A stretch of DNA of 64,000 bases, taken from Cardiocondyla obscurior (Eukaryota; Arthropoda; Insecta; Hymenoptera; Formicidae). Numbering within the stretch: position 1 is the stretch's first letter; the number at the start of each line of letters is the position of its first letter. Below the pieces are notes generated by a model. The model worked only from the letters and a program-made list of their open reading frames with translations, was not told where the DNA came from and ran no database searches. The stretch lies in assembly GCF_019399895.1 (NCBI RefSeq), contig NC_091882.1, positions 4,278,001-4,342,000 on the forward strand, read 5' to 3'. The position numbers and the translations under genes were made by a program. This document shows positions 11,571 to 22,340 of this stretch, in pieces.

Positions 11571-12148
11571 TTTAGTCGAATTTTACAAGTATTCAGGTCG
11601 TAAAATTTTTAATCTATTTTATACGTTCTATTATGCGAACTATTCCTACATTTTTTTTTAGCAATACAAATTAATTTATTTTAAATAAGTAATTATGTTT
11701 AAAAAATTAAATTTAACATTAATAAAAACAGATAAAGGTTGTATGATCTGTATGATATATGACTGTAAGATCTTTGCCAAGTTTAAGAATCGTAACATAA
11801 AGTTTTATTAACTGTCACGTTTCGTCGGCAATCCGTTTTTGGGTCAGTAGATTTAAATGCTTAAATACGGAAATTGGACTGTTTCCTTAATTCTGTCTTA
11901 ATCGTCTCGTCCGAATAACTAGTGCAGTTTACACGTTTTGTACCTGGGGTCGGTCTTGTTAGTGGTTTGAAAGTGTGGGTAGTTGATTTGGTAATTAATT
12001 GAATAGTAAGATGAACCATCAGAGGCAAGAATGAGGTCTAGTGTCTATGCAAGTTTGGACGAGTCGTGATTTAACCTGAAAGCCTGTTTGATTCCAAACC
12101 GGAGCCCTTTGATTTGCTCTTGTTTTTCCGCTCCTTGCATTTTACGTG
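11571..12148. other. AT-rich spacer, no gene seen
   Basis: No gene or exon recognised, including no visible continuation of the receptor-like exon to the left. Confidence 0.4.
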
Positions 12149-12150
12149 TA

Positions 12151-12622
12151 CTCTGACCACTTAAGATAGCGGTTATTGTGCGGCGACGGTGGCTAGCGTG
12201 CATGAGATAGCGTGGTGTGCGTCAAACCGTACAACAAAGCGCGAACGTGTACCGGGAAGACCGAGAAGACAAACGCGTGCGAGTGAGATAGTTACTGTAC
12301 GCCTCTAACAGTGTTCGAGCTGGATCTAATTTTTTTTCATGCTCGCGCGTTTGAACGAATGCGTACAAGTAAAAGAGTTTTAGTATACCTCTAACTTGCA
12401 AACGCGGGTCTTTCATGCATTCTTTTTCAATCGCACGGTTTTATTTAAGAATGGGATATCAGAACGCGTCCCACCATTTTTTTCTTTATTTTCTCGGTCT
12501 TCTCGGCGCTCCGCGGCATACGTACGCACATCGTTATACGGCTTGACTCACACACGCTAACTCACGCACGTTAGCCGTCGTCACCGCAGAACAAACGCTA
12601 TCTCACAATCAGTCGGTCAGTG
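12151..12622. mobile_element. MITE of the CACTGACC Tc1-type family
   Basis: Flanked by TA at 12149-12150 and 12623-12624. Ends are CTCTGACC and GGTCAGTG, nearly matching the CACTGACCGG ends of the autonomous element at 29363-32391. Inside, both arms carry the block TGCGGCGACGG..GCTA(A/G)CGTGC that also lies in the long inverted repeats of that element, including the agcgtggtgtgcgtca segment. There is no transposase, so this is a deletion derivative mobilised in trans. Confidence 0.75.
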
Positions 12623-12624
12623 TA

Positions 12625-13273
12625 CATACGTGGCCCTTCATAGCGGTGTCTTGAAAATGCCTCTGCACTCGCTACTCTGTGGCAGCGAGAAAGAGCCTGA
12701 AATGTCGTCGAACATGCTAATTACACATCAAGCACATTAGTTCGTACAAAATTACCTTTATTTATTGTATTGCCATAAAAAAATCAAAGGCGTAAAAAGG
12801 GTGCTGAATACGGAGTGGAATATGCTGGGTGATAAGTGAGATAAAAGAATGTCTAATACTCTACGGAACCAAGTAACTAATTCCTATATTAAGCCTTTCT
12901 GTCACGGGAATTTCAGACATTTGTCCAAGAACTACGCGTGAATATGAAGACGCTAATGTATTTAATTCTGCAGTGTAAAGTTCGTAGGGCGGAACCGCGG
13001 AATGTAATATGACAGTAAAAAAGGAACTGTTTGGATAACGGAGGTCGTTTATAAATGTCAACTGAGATTTTGACGATGGGTAAGAGGGTAACAAAGCCAA
13101 CGGTAAAAGAGCTTTAAAATGATAAACGGGAAACAATCTTAAGGGTGAACAGGAGCAACAGTAACAACCTCTGGCGGCCAATCGTGAAACACGAAATCGT
13201 ATTTTCCATTTTTCGGCCAAAATACTGAATAAATATTAAAAAATGAATGATATTCGTAATCAGAAGGATTAAT
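12625..13273. other. Spacer, no supported gene
   Basis: A 119-codon minus-strand frame (12861-13220) exists but has no family resemblance, no conserved domain and biased composition. I see no other feature. Confidence 0.35.
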
Positions 13274-13275
13274 TA

Positions 13276-13444
13276 CAGGGTGCTACAGAGCGATTTTTTT
13301 AGATTTAGGTCAAAATAAATTTTTTATGAAGGTGGAAATAGGTGCATCTAGTGGAGAGCACCGGTGCAGTCAGCCGCAAGCAGCAATTGATTTGTTATAA
13401 ATTTTTCACGACCTAAATGCAAAATCAGGCTCTGTAGCACCCTG
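13276..13444. mobile_element. 169-bp Tc1/mariner-type MITE
   Basis: Perfect 16-bp terminal inverted repeats CAGGGTGCTACAGAGC / GCTCTGTAGCACCCTG, flanked on both sides by TA (13274-13275 and 13445-13446), the target duplication of the Tc1/mariner superfamily. Inner parts of the arms are also partly complementary (aggtcaaaataaat / gtgaaaaatttat). No coding capacity. Confidence 0.85.
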
Positions 13445-13614
13445 TAGAATGACATTACGCATATATTGAAACTGAAATTACAATAAAACATTATTTACTT
13501 GAGGCAGAAAATGGAAAATACGAATGGTGCTAAAATGCACCTCGTGTGGTGCATTTACGGATTCGTATTTTCCAAATAGTTAGACAAAGACAGATTGATT
13601 ATCATTCTGTCTTC

Positions 13615-14045
13615 GTCTTACGGTGAGCGCGTTGGACTCACGATGTAGAGATCATAAGTTCGAATCCCGTCGAGTTACATTTTTTTTTAAATTAATTTTA
13701 TTACATTTATAAAATATTTTATTTCTATATGATTTTTCTCATTGGCATTATTTATTAAAAAAAAATTAATTTGTGCTGTAAAAATATAATTATTCAACTT
13801 TAATAAATATATAAAAATAATAAATATATAAAAAACATATAAACTTTCAAAATATTTATTAAAATTAAATAATTATATTTTTACAGTACAAATTAATTTT
13901 TTTTAATAAATAATGCCAATAAAAAATATCATTTATAAGTAAAATATTTAAAAATGAAATAAAATTAATTTAAAAAAAATGTAACTCGACGGGATTCGAA
14001 CGCATGATCTCTACAACGTGAGTCCAACGCGCTCACCATAAGACT
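13615..14045. repeat. Long palindrome with tRNA-like ends
   Basis: The left arm begins near 13615 with ggtgagcgcgttggactcac...agttcgaatcccgtcgag, and the right arm near 13980-14042 is its reverse complement. The remaining 160 bp of each arm, AT-rich, also pair (ttaatttgtgctgtaaaaat / atttttacagtacaaatta). The ends resemble a tRNA D-arm and T-arm (B-box-like GTTCGAATCC), but the T-stem does not pair, so this is a tRNA-derived fold-back repeat, not a tRNA gene. Confidence 0.6.
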
Positions 14046-14704
14046 AACCAAACACTGTTTATTAATGAGTTAAGTTTAGAGTAGATATTGCGCTTGCATA
14101 TTTTGTTGTAAATTTTCCAAAAATTAATAACTATCTACAACTAATCTTTAACGCGTAATTTTATATTTCCCTTACTTGCTACCACACAAAACTCGGTTGG
14201 CAGTTGACAATGTCTCCTTGTTAGTGATGCGTCTGTAAATGTTGGAAAACAAGGAAAAAGAAAGATCTTGAACTGATTGTTTTAGATAAATTATAATTCG
14301 CACAATTTATTCAAAAAAAGAAATAAACGAAAATGTATTTCTAGCAGCGTGACAGAGTTCATTCGACACCGCAATGAGCAATATTACATAATTTTTGATA
14401 AATTTTTAAGAAAGGGGTACACCCATTTGTTTTGTGACGTTACTGCTTTCTGGCCACGAAAGGCCAGAAAGAGTTTTCAGGTGCTAGCTCTCGGCTAAAA
14501 CGCTATGTTGGAGGAACAAGGAAAAGAGAGTTGCATTTATCCTTCTCTATCCTTCCTCTCTTGCGGTGCGTCCACGCGAGCGGTGCAATCATGTGAGTAC
14601 GTATACAAACGTATACCCACACGACCTGACATCGGAGTTTCACATTGTCGCCGCGTGAGGCCCCCAATATCAATTTGGAGTTTGGTCGTCACTCCTGTTC
14701 ACTC
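14046..14704. other. Spacer, no supported gene
   Basis: AT-rich, then from about 14410 moderately GC. No gene, RNA or transposon terminus recognised; a 67-codon frame at 14505-14708 has no support. Confidence 0.35.
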
Positions 14705-14708
14705 TTAA

Positions 14709-16046
14709 GGGGATCCTATACCCGTGGCCGAACTTGCACGGCGTCGATATGACAGGTCAAGCGCAAATTCCGTACCGGAATGTGGCGACATCTGGAGCCT
14801 TGTAATACGCGTGCACATAAGAATAACAGACCTTTGCCTGTTTGCTAGCTTTGCCTGCTTGTCTATTCTGTCCTGTTCATCTTGATGACCATGTGCAAAG
14901 AGGAATCATGTTTTTTATAAATAAATTGCTACAGCGCAATAACAATTTATTTATAAAAAATATGATTTTTCTGTGCACATGGTGTTATAAAAAAAAAATA
15001 TAAAAAAAATTAGAAAAAAAAATTATGAGTACGTACATAACCAGACTTGAACCGGCGCTCGCACGGTTGTCAAGTTAGCAGGCCCGCTGTTAGCCGTTAC
15101 GCCACAAAAATATTTTAATAGTTTAGGCGAAGTTACTGGTACTTGTATGGCAATAGTACCATTTGAACCTTTACAAAAAATGTGTGTAATAATCAGCTAG
15201 ATTATTGAAAGATTGAATATTCTAGCTGTCAAATTCACATATTTAATGTAAATGTTGAAATGCTACTGTGTCAAGTATCAACCATGGTACTTTCCACTTA
15301 TAAAAGTCATAACTTATTTATTCATGTATGTAGCTGATACCAGAAACAAAATATGTATAATATATACATTCTTATAAACGGATTAAACATATATTTTAAT
15401 CTGTTTTTTTTTTCTAATTTTTTTTAAATTTTTTTTTTATAACACCATGTGCACAGAAAAATCATATTTTTTATAAATAAATTGTTATTGCGCTGTAGCA
15501 ATTTATTTATAAAAAATATGATTCCTCTTTGCACATGGTCATCAAGATGAACAGGACAGGATAGACAAGCAGGCAAAGCTAGCAAACAGGCAAAGGTCTG
15601 TTATTTCTATATGAACACATGTATGAATAACGCTGCCATCTATCCTGTGACACCGGAACTAATCTTGCTCGTTTTTCGTAACATTTTTACCAAAATGGCA
15701 CATGCTGATCCGTGCACATTTTGCTAAATCGTAAATACGACTATTCTTTTTAGTTAGCCTTTGAATCGTAATTTCAAGTACGCCATTCTTTTTCTTGATG
15801 TTTCAGGAATCCCGGAAATGTCTCTGTTTGTGCGTCTAAACGATATAACCTATGCAGTAAATAAATCTTTTGTAGGTAAACACATAAAAAATAATTTTTT
15901 CGCATATTTTATATCAAACTGACCTTTCCGGGATTCATAAGCGTGCGTACTTTAATCCTGGAGAAGGATTTTTCATTCCGTTCAGCCGTTTAGAAAAATA
16001 ATCAAATTTACGATTGCGTGGTAAAACAGGAAGGTATAGGATCTCC
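14709..16046. mobile_element. Non-autonomous piggyBac-like element with nested fold-back core
   Basis: Bounded by TTAA at 14705-14708 and 16047-16050, the piggyBac target site, and by inverted ends GGGGATCCTATACC / GGTATAGGATCTCC. No transposase ORF. Inside lies a second inverted repeat of about 180-bp arms (14824-15000 and 15430-15605; AATAACAGACCTTTGCCTGT and its complement), each arm itself containing a hairpin around ATTGCGCTGTAGC. The 430-bp centre carries a tRNA-like stretch. This looks like a fold-back element nested in, or captured by, a piggyBac-type MITE. Confidence 0.65.
15035..15110 (-). other. tRNA-like sequence inside the fold-back element
   Basis: On the minus strand: a GTGGCGTAACGGCTAAC box-A-like segment, then GCCGGTTCAAGTCTGGT, whose T-stem can pair (with G-U pairs). 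The anticodon arm does not fold into a standard 5-bp stem and 7-base loop, and the acceptor ends do not match. Probably a tRNA-derived (SINE-like) remnant with an RNA polymerase III promoter shape. Confidence 0.4.
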
Positions 16047-16050
16047 TTAA

Positions 16051-17730
16051 GGTGTTAATAGGAGGGACCAAATCTTACTTTTACAGATCGGGATGACGAT
16101 TTACGCACTTTCTTATAGTTGACTGCCGATTTCGGATTTGGAAAACGATGTTTTTTGAAGCATGCGGTAAATAATGACAAAATTTACTCACTTCTCTTCG
16201 GAATTAGGGCCTTACTAACACTGGCGTTTTCCACGAGTCTTGGAATGTTAAGGGAGCTACAAACTTTGTTGATGTCTTTGTACAGGTGATTGGAATTCCT
16301 CGAGAACGAGCAGCAATCGTCTCTAGATTCTATTGATTGGTTCATCGAGATCGGATGGTGTAGCGAAATTGACAGAGATCGCTTGTTTGATCAGAGATGA
16401 TTTGTATCGCGGTAGATAAAAAGTAATTTAATTCAGTGATGTTGTACAATTATCGTACTGACACTAAGTTCGAATTTGGTTACTCCAAAAATCTCAAGTG
16501 TAATAGCGGTTTTCACGGTATCGTGGATTTTTTATTCTCTTAAGAGGTTATATTTTCGGTTGCAAGGAAGTAGCAAAATGCAAATCTGCCACTTCTCACG
16601 CCAGCTAAGTGACGTACTTTCTTTATGTTTTACTAATTTTGATGACTTTGCCTTCCGCCGTTTCCTTTGGTCTGTTGTCTTTTCTAGGCCCGGCGATTTA
16701 TAAACTGATTCATATCATTTTGCCAAAAAATGGCGTCGGATGGACCTTAGGGTCAAGCGGATGCAGGTGTTCGATTGACATTTTGGCAATATCTGTTAAA
16801 TAGTCCTCCATGACGCAGTGCTGTCAGTTCATTTTGTGCAGATTGTTATTTTGTTTCTAACGTTCCCTTTTTTAACGTTAATCTGTCAAAAAAATATGCG
16901 GTCCTTTTGAGTTGTAAGAATATATTTTGTGACCACGCGGTTTCCCGCGTTTATTACCGATTTCGGATTTGTCGTCTCTTGGTCATCCCTCCAAGATGCC
17001 TCGACACATGGGTAGATCCTTTGGTGAGAATCGTGAGGCCTCTCATAAATCCTTCTGATCGAGGACTTTTTCCATGATGGTTGAGATGCAGCGTCTTGAA
17101 ATCTTCGTAGCCCGTAACCTAGTTTCGAAGCTGGTTAGAGTTAAAACACGTAAAAAAAAAAAAAAACGCGAGTGGACTTCGCAAATGCCAATACACAAGT
17201 GCATTGTGACAAATGTCAACGCTTCATAAGAAGGACAAGAAATCGCAGGACGTAACAATAGAGAAAGAATTAAAATTTAAGATAAAGGTAGATAATATGT
17301 GGAGATTAGGTAGAAATAAGATATTAAAGATATGATAGTTATCAGGTGTCAGGAGTGAAGCAAAAAAATAGAGATAATGAATTATAATTGTCAGTTTGGA
17401 AAGAAGGGTATGTATATTCATGACGATTTAATTAAAAAAAAAAAGAAATTCAGAATATAGTTAGAAAAATGGCTAAAAACAAGAATAAGAAAAATTCAGA
17501 TAATAAAGCAAAAATAGGATATAAAAGACTGTGGCAAACTCACAAGTTCGCCACTAATTATTCGTGCAACCACCGATCTTGAGCATTGTAAGGCCGTTTA
17601 CCAATAGTACGGCGGACGACCACTGGTCCATTGACGGCACGCGCCGCCGAGTTGGGAGTGAGAGTTTCCCTACTCTCATCTTAGCGGCTATGTAAGCTGT
17701 GCGTGACAAACCTCAATGTAATATTATTAC
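16051..17730. other. Spacer, no supported gene
   Basis: Mixed composition. Small frames at 16476-16803 and 17043-17421 show no family features. A stretch at about 17560-17700 (ggccgtttaccaatagtacgg...) is GC-richer and adjoins the 70-bp satellite, so it may be part of the same repeat element. Confidence 0.35.
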
Positions 17731-18010
17731 ATTACAAACCCATGTGAAACCGTACAAAAGTAAACCTAGGTTCGCCCCGATATGATAAAACACAGTCAAC
17801 ATTACAAATCTATGTAGAACAGTACAAACGTAGACCTAACTTTGCCCCAAAATAATAAAACGCAGTTAATATTACAAACCCATGTGGAACCGTACAAATG
17901 TAGACCTAGATTCGCCCCGATATGATAAAACGCAGTTAACGTTACAAACCTATGTGAAACCGTATAAACGTAGATCTAGGTTCACCCTGATATGATATAA
18001 CATGGTATAA
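17731..18010. repeat. 70-bp satellite, about four tandem units
   Basis: Units start at 17731, 17801, 17871 and 17941, exactly 70 bp apart, each beginning with (a/g)ttacaaa(c/t)c(c/t)atgt and containing cctaggttcgccccgatatgat-like sequence. The array ends against a PIF1-helicase fragment at about 18045. The same units in opposite orientation lie at 33893-34012, again following a cagcgccaagttttt junction next to a broken gene. Confidence 0.9.
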
Positions 18011-18045
18011 AACATGATAATGTAAAGAAAAAAAAACTTGGCGCT

Positions 18046-18373
18046 GAGAATTTCACAATCAGATTTAGTTAATAAACCAACATGTATTCTCGATAGAAAT
18101 AGACGATAAGTTCTGTCTCCTTGCTTACGTATATTAATTATCAATTTATCATAATCGAATAGAATGGCCCATAAATTGCAGACATTTAAAAAGCCGAGGT
18201 ATTTATTAATGTTTTCATCCGATAATTGTACAAAAGCAGGATCTTCAAGTACAGGAGGTAATTGAAGCAAGTCACCAAATAAAAAAATATCTTTTTCACC
18301 AAACCTACTATCATTATAATCAATAGTATCAAATATTTCAGATAACCGTAAATGTGTATATTGAGTAATAATC
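18046..18373 (-). pseudogene. PIF1-family DNA helicase fragment (Helitron-like)
   Basis: The minus-strand frame from about 18373 reads a helicase stretch with FGDLLQLPPV (helicase motif III of PIF1 proteins), then NVCNLWAILFDYDKL and RIHVGLLTKSDCEIL, typical of the PIF1-like helicases of Helitrons and of insect host paralogs. A TTTCAG acceptor precedes it, so it could be one exon. It ends abruptly near 18046, where the 70-bp satellite element begins and supplies meaningless codons up to 17950. Neither the ATP-binding Walker A part nor a Rep nuclease is present nearby. Confidence 0.65.
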
Positions 18374-18845
18374 TGAAAGTTGAAATATTAATTTAATGGT
18401 TATATGCTTTTATCTTGCTATTAATTGTTCCTAAATACTATAATAAATTAATGCGTAAAGTCTCGAATCCGTGGTTTAATGTTTACAATTGTCAGAACAA
18501 ACTTAAGTCTGAAAATGGCTACGTCGGAACCAGAAAATGTCACTTTTTGTGCAAAACTTAGTTTTCCTTCCTCAGAGAAATAAGATTTGTATTTTTCTAC
18601 ATTTGTGAGTAGAAAGAACTACCATGCCTATTAAAATATAATTTTTCTTTTTAAGTCACTTTCTCTTCTCTTATTAAATTAATATTGATCAATGCCAAAA
18701 TAAACGATAATGCTAGTTTTTTTGTGTACGATATTGTACATTTTATTATTATTGCAACACATCTTTCAGATTTGCTATAAATTTCACTTTATTCACGTAT
18801 GATAGTCGACAATTGTCGAATGAAGATGATTGCAACATGTCCTAC
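18374..18845. other. AT-rich spacer, no gene seen
   Basis: No gene, RNA or repeat recognised. It begins with the sequence immediately 5' of the helicase exon and could be its intron. Confidence 0.35.
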
Positions 18846-18849
18846 TTAT

Positions 18850-19165
18850 TTTAAAAGAAATAAAAAAATTATGAGAAAGCAAAAAAGAACTAGAGAGAAC
18901 GATATAAATTGAGAGAGATTAAAAAAGACCGACAAAAACAAAAAAGAACGATAGAAAGTGAGGGAAAAGCAAAAGAAAACGAAAAATAATGATAAAAAGT
19001 GAAAGAGAAATAAAAAAATCATGAAGAAACAGAAGATAACGAAAGAGAACGATAGAACTTGAAAAAAACTAAGAAGAACCGCGAGAAAGTAAAAGAGAAC
19101 GAAAGAAAACGAGAGAAAGTGAGAGAACAAAAAACTGAAAAAGGACGATAAAAAGTAAGAGAAAA
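18850..19165. repeat. Purine-rich degenerate tandem repeat
   Basis: About 300 bp of almost pure A/G on the plus strand made of variable units such as gagaacgatagaaagtgag and agaaataaaaaaatcatgaa. The long minus-strand frame across it (Phe/Ser/Leu-rich) is a composition artefact. Confidence 0.75.
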
Positions 19166-19559
19166 AAATTATTAAAATCGGACACACGGTTTGGCTACCG
19201 CAAGAGCGGACATCTCTCCTGTACATCAGGGTACCAGACAATTCCCCTTCTTTTCCCAGCGACGTTAATAATGATGGTAATAACGGTACAATAAAGAAAA
19301 TTTCATATTTTTGACTTCGCGTGATTAAATTTCGGTTTCTAAACAATGAACAATAAAAATAACAACACTTTTATTACTAAACTTGACCCCAAGCTTTTTA
19401 ATAATTCAAATTAAAATTAAATTACTTTGCCCTGATGCACCACGGGGGTGCTGTGGGGTCCGTTCTCTGGACAATGTAATGCGGAGAGGATTAATAAAGG
19501 CGATATCTTCTTGATGCACAGTGTTATTTTATGTCATACAGCTTTTTTGTTTCCCAGCA
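19166..19559. other. Spacer, no gene seen
   Basis: Nothing recognised; short GC-richer patches near 19190-19270 and 19430-19480. Confidence 0.3.
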
Positions 19560-19850
19560 ATTAACGTCACGCGGTTTTGATAACCAATGCCCCGTTGGGC
19601 CGCGGTTGTCCGTTAATATACCTTGCTGTTGCTAAGCCAAAATTCTTAGCACTCAGCAATTCGCGGGTGGCAACCGCGAATGTTCGAGAAGCGTCACGTT
19701 TCGGTTGGAAACGCCGAATTACCGTGATCGGCGCTATTCTGCCGATCTTGCTAATTTGTCGAGCGTGCGAAACTTTGTCGTTATTCTCAAGCTTTTTGTT
19801 GCTAAAGGCTCGGTATACAGGGTGTTTGATTCGAGGTGTCACGCCCGAAA
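19560..19850. repeat. GC-richer hairpin-rich segment, similar in style to 1-284
   Basis: Contains consecutive short inverted repeats: TTGCTAAG/CTTAGCA-type near 19624-19655, ATTCGCGG/CCGCGAAT near 19661-19681, GATCGGC/GCCGATC near 19728-19749. Both this segment and 1-284 contain tgttgctaag. Overlapping frames on both strands have no protein support. It may be the terminal part of a repetitive element of the same type. Confidence 0.35.
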
Positions 19851-20305
19851 AATTTAGATAGAGAACTAAATTTTAAGAAAAAAAGTTTTGTACAATTTTT
19901 TAAAATTCTTTACTGTTTTTGAGAAAAAAATTAAAATATGTTAGCGTAAGAGTGACAAGGAGGACACGCGGACTGAGCGCGACAGACGACGGCTAGTATT
20001 TTTAAAAATGATAGTAAACCGAGCGGCGATAAGAGTCGCGGCGAGTCTTCGCGACGAAGACAAACAAACGCGTTTGCACGATCAATATCATTCACACCGA
20101 TATTTTAAGGTCGCATTTTATTTATTGTTCACAACGTTCTCAGTAATTGAACGTAAAATAAAAATATTGCAAACGACGTTAAGCCTAACGCACTTTTAAT
20201 GAGAAGGAAATAATGTGCTATCATTTCCTCACCACCTTGCGGTAGATAGCATGGTGCGTTTTTTTTATAGTGGTATCCCTGGTAGGCTTATTCCACTTTT
20301 AGCGC
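19851..20305. other. Spacer 3' of the transposase gene
   Basis: Probably includes the 3' flank and terminus of the mariner-type transposon to the right, but I could not identify matching inverted ends. No other gene. Confidence 0.3.
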
Positions 20306-21515
20306 TTAATGTAAAAGTTGTTCGAAGTGCCCTCCCCTCTGCTGTAAGCAGAGTTTGGCCCTTTGAACAACATAGCGGGTCGCACGGTGCACCATTTCCG
20401 GCGAAATAGTCGCAAACGCCGCAACGATAGCTTCGCGTACGTCATTTACAGTTCTATTTCGTTGGGGCTCTACTAGATTTTTAATATGACCCCATAAAAA
20501 AAAATCTAGTACGGTCAAATTTAGTGACCGTGCCGGCCAGGACATTGGGCCACCACGACCCATCCATTTGTCGCCGAAATGCGCATCCAAAACTTCGCGC
20601 ATTGCCAGGCAGGAATGAGCCGGTGCTCCGTCGTGCTGATAAATTATTCGCCTCCTTGTTTCCAGAGGCACGTCTTCTAATAATCCCGGTAACACATTTT
20701 CTAAAAAATGCTGGTAACTTTCTCCGGTTAATCGCGGAGGAAGGAAACCGATCTGAAATGAATAAAAGAAAATATGCGTTACAAAATGTTTAATGAAATA
20801 ATCTGTTATCTGTTTATACTTACCATTTGATTACCGATGACTCCCGCCCATACATTCACGGTCCATCGATATTAAAATGTTCCTTGTCGTACCATATGCG
20901 GATTTTTGTCCGACCAATACAAAAGGTTTCTCGAATTAAAAACACCGTTCGGTGTAAATGTAGACTCGTCGGTCCATAAAATAATATCGGGAAACGATGC
21001 GTTTCGTCGACATTTTGCAAGGAACTCTGTAAAATAAATGATTTTTTTAACAATTATTATTCTCTTTAAAATTAAAACAAATATAAATTATTAATAAAAA
21101 TACCTTCGCAAAACCGGAGCCGTGATCCAAAATCCCTCGATAAAAGCTGCTGTACTCGTTGATCGTGGTACGGGTGTAGCATATTTTCTTGGAGAGTATT
21201 GTGCACCGCGTATGTTGATAAATTAAGATGATGTGCCGCACGACGTAAACTCATTCTCGGCTGATCAGAGAATAAGTCGAGCACTCGTTCTTCATCTTGC
21301 ACTTGATGTCGCGCAGGTGCATTATTTTGATTATGCACGAGACATCCCGTCTCGCGTAATCTCTGCACTACGCGGAAAATTGTCCGGTTGCACGGATAGT
21401 GTGCTCGCCCAGGAAACCGTTCTATGTACAGTTCGGCAGCACGAGTGGCGTTTTTACCGGCTAGCCCATAGGCTATTATCATATCTGTATATTCTTGTGG
21501 AGTATAACTTGCCAT
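20306..21515 (-). pseudogene. IS630/Tc1-mariner-superfamily transposase with two introns
   Basis: Three exons join in frame: 21515-21104, 21026-20824 and 20752-20306 (412, 203 and 447 nt; 354 codons with stop). Introns of 77 and 71 bp have GTATTT...TTACAG and GTAAGT...TTTCAG borders. The N-terminus (YTPQEYTDMIIAYGLAGKN) is the DUF4817-type helix-turn-helix. The catalytic triad reads WTDES, YQHDGAPAH and VLDFFLWG; I count 41 residues between the second and third Asp, so DD41D. One nonsense TAA lies in exon 2 near 20870. The gene would make the cut-and-paste enzyme of a DNA transposon; introns are unusual for this superfamily. Confidence 0.8.
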
Positions 21516-22009
21516 TTTAACAGATTGTCACACCGCGAATACTGGATGACTAGTGACTGCTTTAGAAAATTTTGTTATCACGATTCTTGACAAAAACAAT
21601 TGTACGTAGATTTTTCAATCGGAAAAATTTACACGTAGATAAAAAACCAATCGGAAAACCATTATATTATACGAATAATCTAGGCTGAAAAAAAACATTG
21701 CATTTTGGTGAACCGCGCTACACGCGGGCCGAATCTCGCGATGCGCGCTACCAATGTAGACAGCCTAGCTTCGAACAGCGATCGGACTCAGCGAAAGCGG
21801 CGTAAGCTACGAGTTGTAGCTGCCTCGCCGCGGCGGAAAGAGGACGGAATATAGTATATCTGTCCTCTTCTATAAGCCGAACTGAGACGAGCGCGGCGGC
21901 GCTCACCGACAGGCGGCCGAGGCTGTGTGTATATCCCCACTCCGAGAACACCATTAATGTGCTAAACTAGAATTCCCATCACTGCTTCCGAAGCCTCTCG
22001 CATACTCTC
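21516..22009. other. GC-rich segment leading into the hairpin array
   Basis: From about 21710 the sequence turns abruptly GC-rich. A 68-codon minus frame and others lack support. Contains inverted pieces such as agaggacgg / tgtcctct near 21838-21870 and gcgcggcggcgct. Probably one unit with the hairpin array to its right. Confidence 0.35.
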
Positions 22010-22340
22010 CGACTTGGGCGCTCCCGAGCCGAACCCGGACGCTCCCGGTGAGAGTTTTCGCTGCCTTGGGCGCTCCCAAAGCAGTGTATAAATTCAGATT
22101 CCTGGAGACCTCGGGCGCTTCCGAGGCTCCACCACCGAGGTGACCGGATACCGCCGGCGCCCCCGGATAATCCGGGCTACCGAGATTCCCTAGACGGGCA
22201 CTTCCGTCTAGGCTCCGGATCTATCGCACGGCATTCAGCCAGTCGCCGGTGCCGTCGTGGTCGGGCGCTCCCGACCGCTGCTCCTCGAGTTATCCCGAAC
22301 AACCTCGGCTTCCTCGACGGGCGCTCCCGTCGGCCCAGGC
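22010..22340. repeat. Array of at least eight GC hairpins with a CGCT-type tetraloop
   Basis: Hairpins at about 22012-22028, 22034-22048, 22064-22079, 22109-22126, 22152-22167, 22191-22211, 22258-22276 and 22315-22333. The core is GGGCGCTCCC, and the outer stem differs from copy to copy but stays paired: GGTCGGG/CCCGACC, CGACGGG/CCCGTCG, CCTCGGG/TCCGAGG, CTAGACGGG/TCCGTCTAG. Loops are CGCT in most copies and CACT in one; two copies (second and fifth) are weaker. No long ORF on either strand has protein support. Covarying stems indicate selection on, or generation through, structure. Confidence 0.8.

Noticed and set aside
12861..13220. 119-codon minus-strand frame
   Set aside because: No domain, no homolog within the window and no nearby splice or promoter signals that support it.
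13620..13676. tRNA gene
   Set aside because: D-arm and B-box-like sequence is present, but the T-stem and acceptor do not pair and the mirrored copy at the other arm shows it is part of a palindromic repeat.
15035..15110. tRNA gene on the minus strand
   Set aside because: The T-arm pairs, but the anticodon stem does not and it lies inside a fold-back transposon; kept only as tRNA-like.
18846..19346. 166-codon minus-strand frame rich in Phe, Leu and Ser
   Set aside because: Entirely produced by the A/G-rich tandem repeat on the plus strand.
22010..22340. CRISPR-like or simple satellite array
   Set aside because: Repeat cores are palindromic 10-mers with variable, covarying stems and irregular spacing; there are no constant repeats with unique spacers and the genome is eukaryotic.
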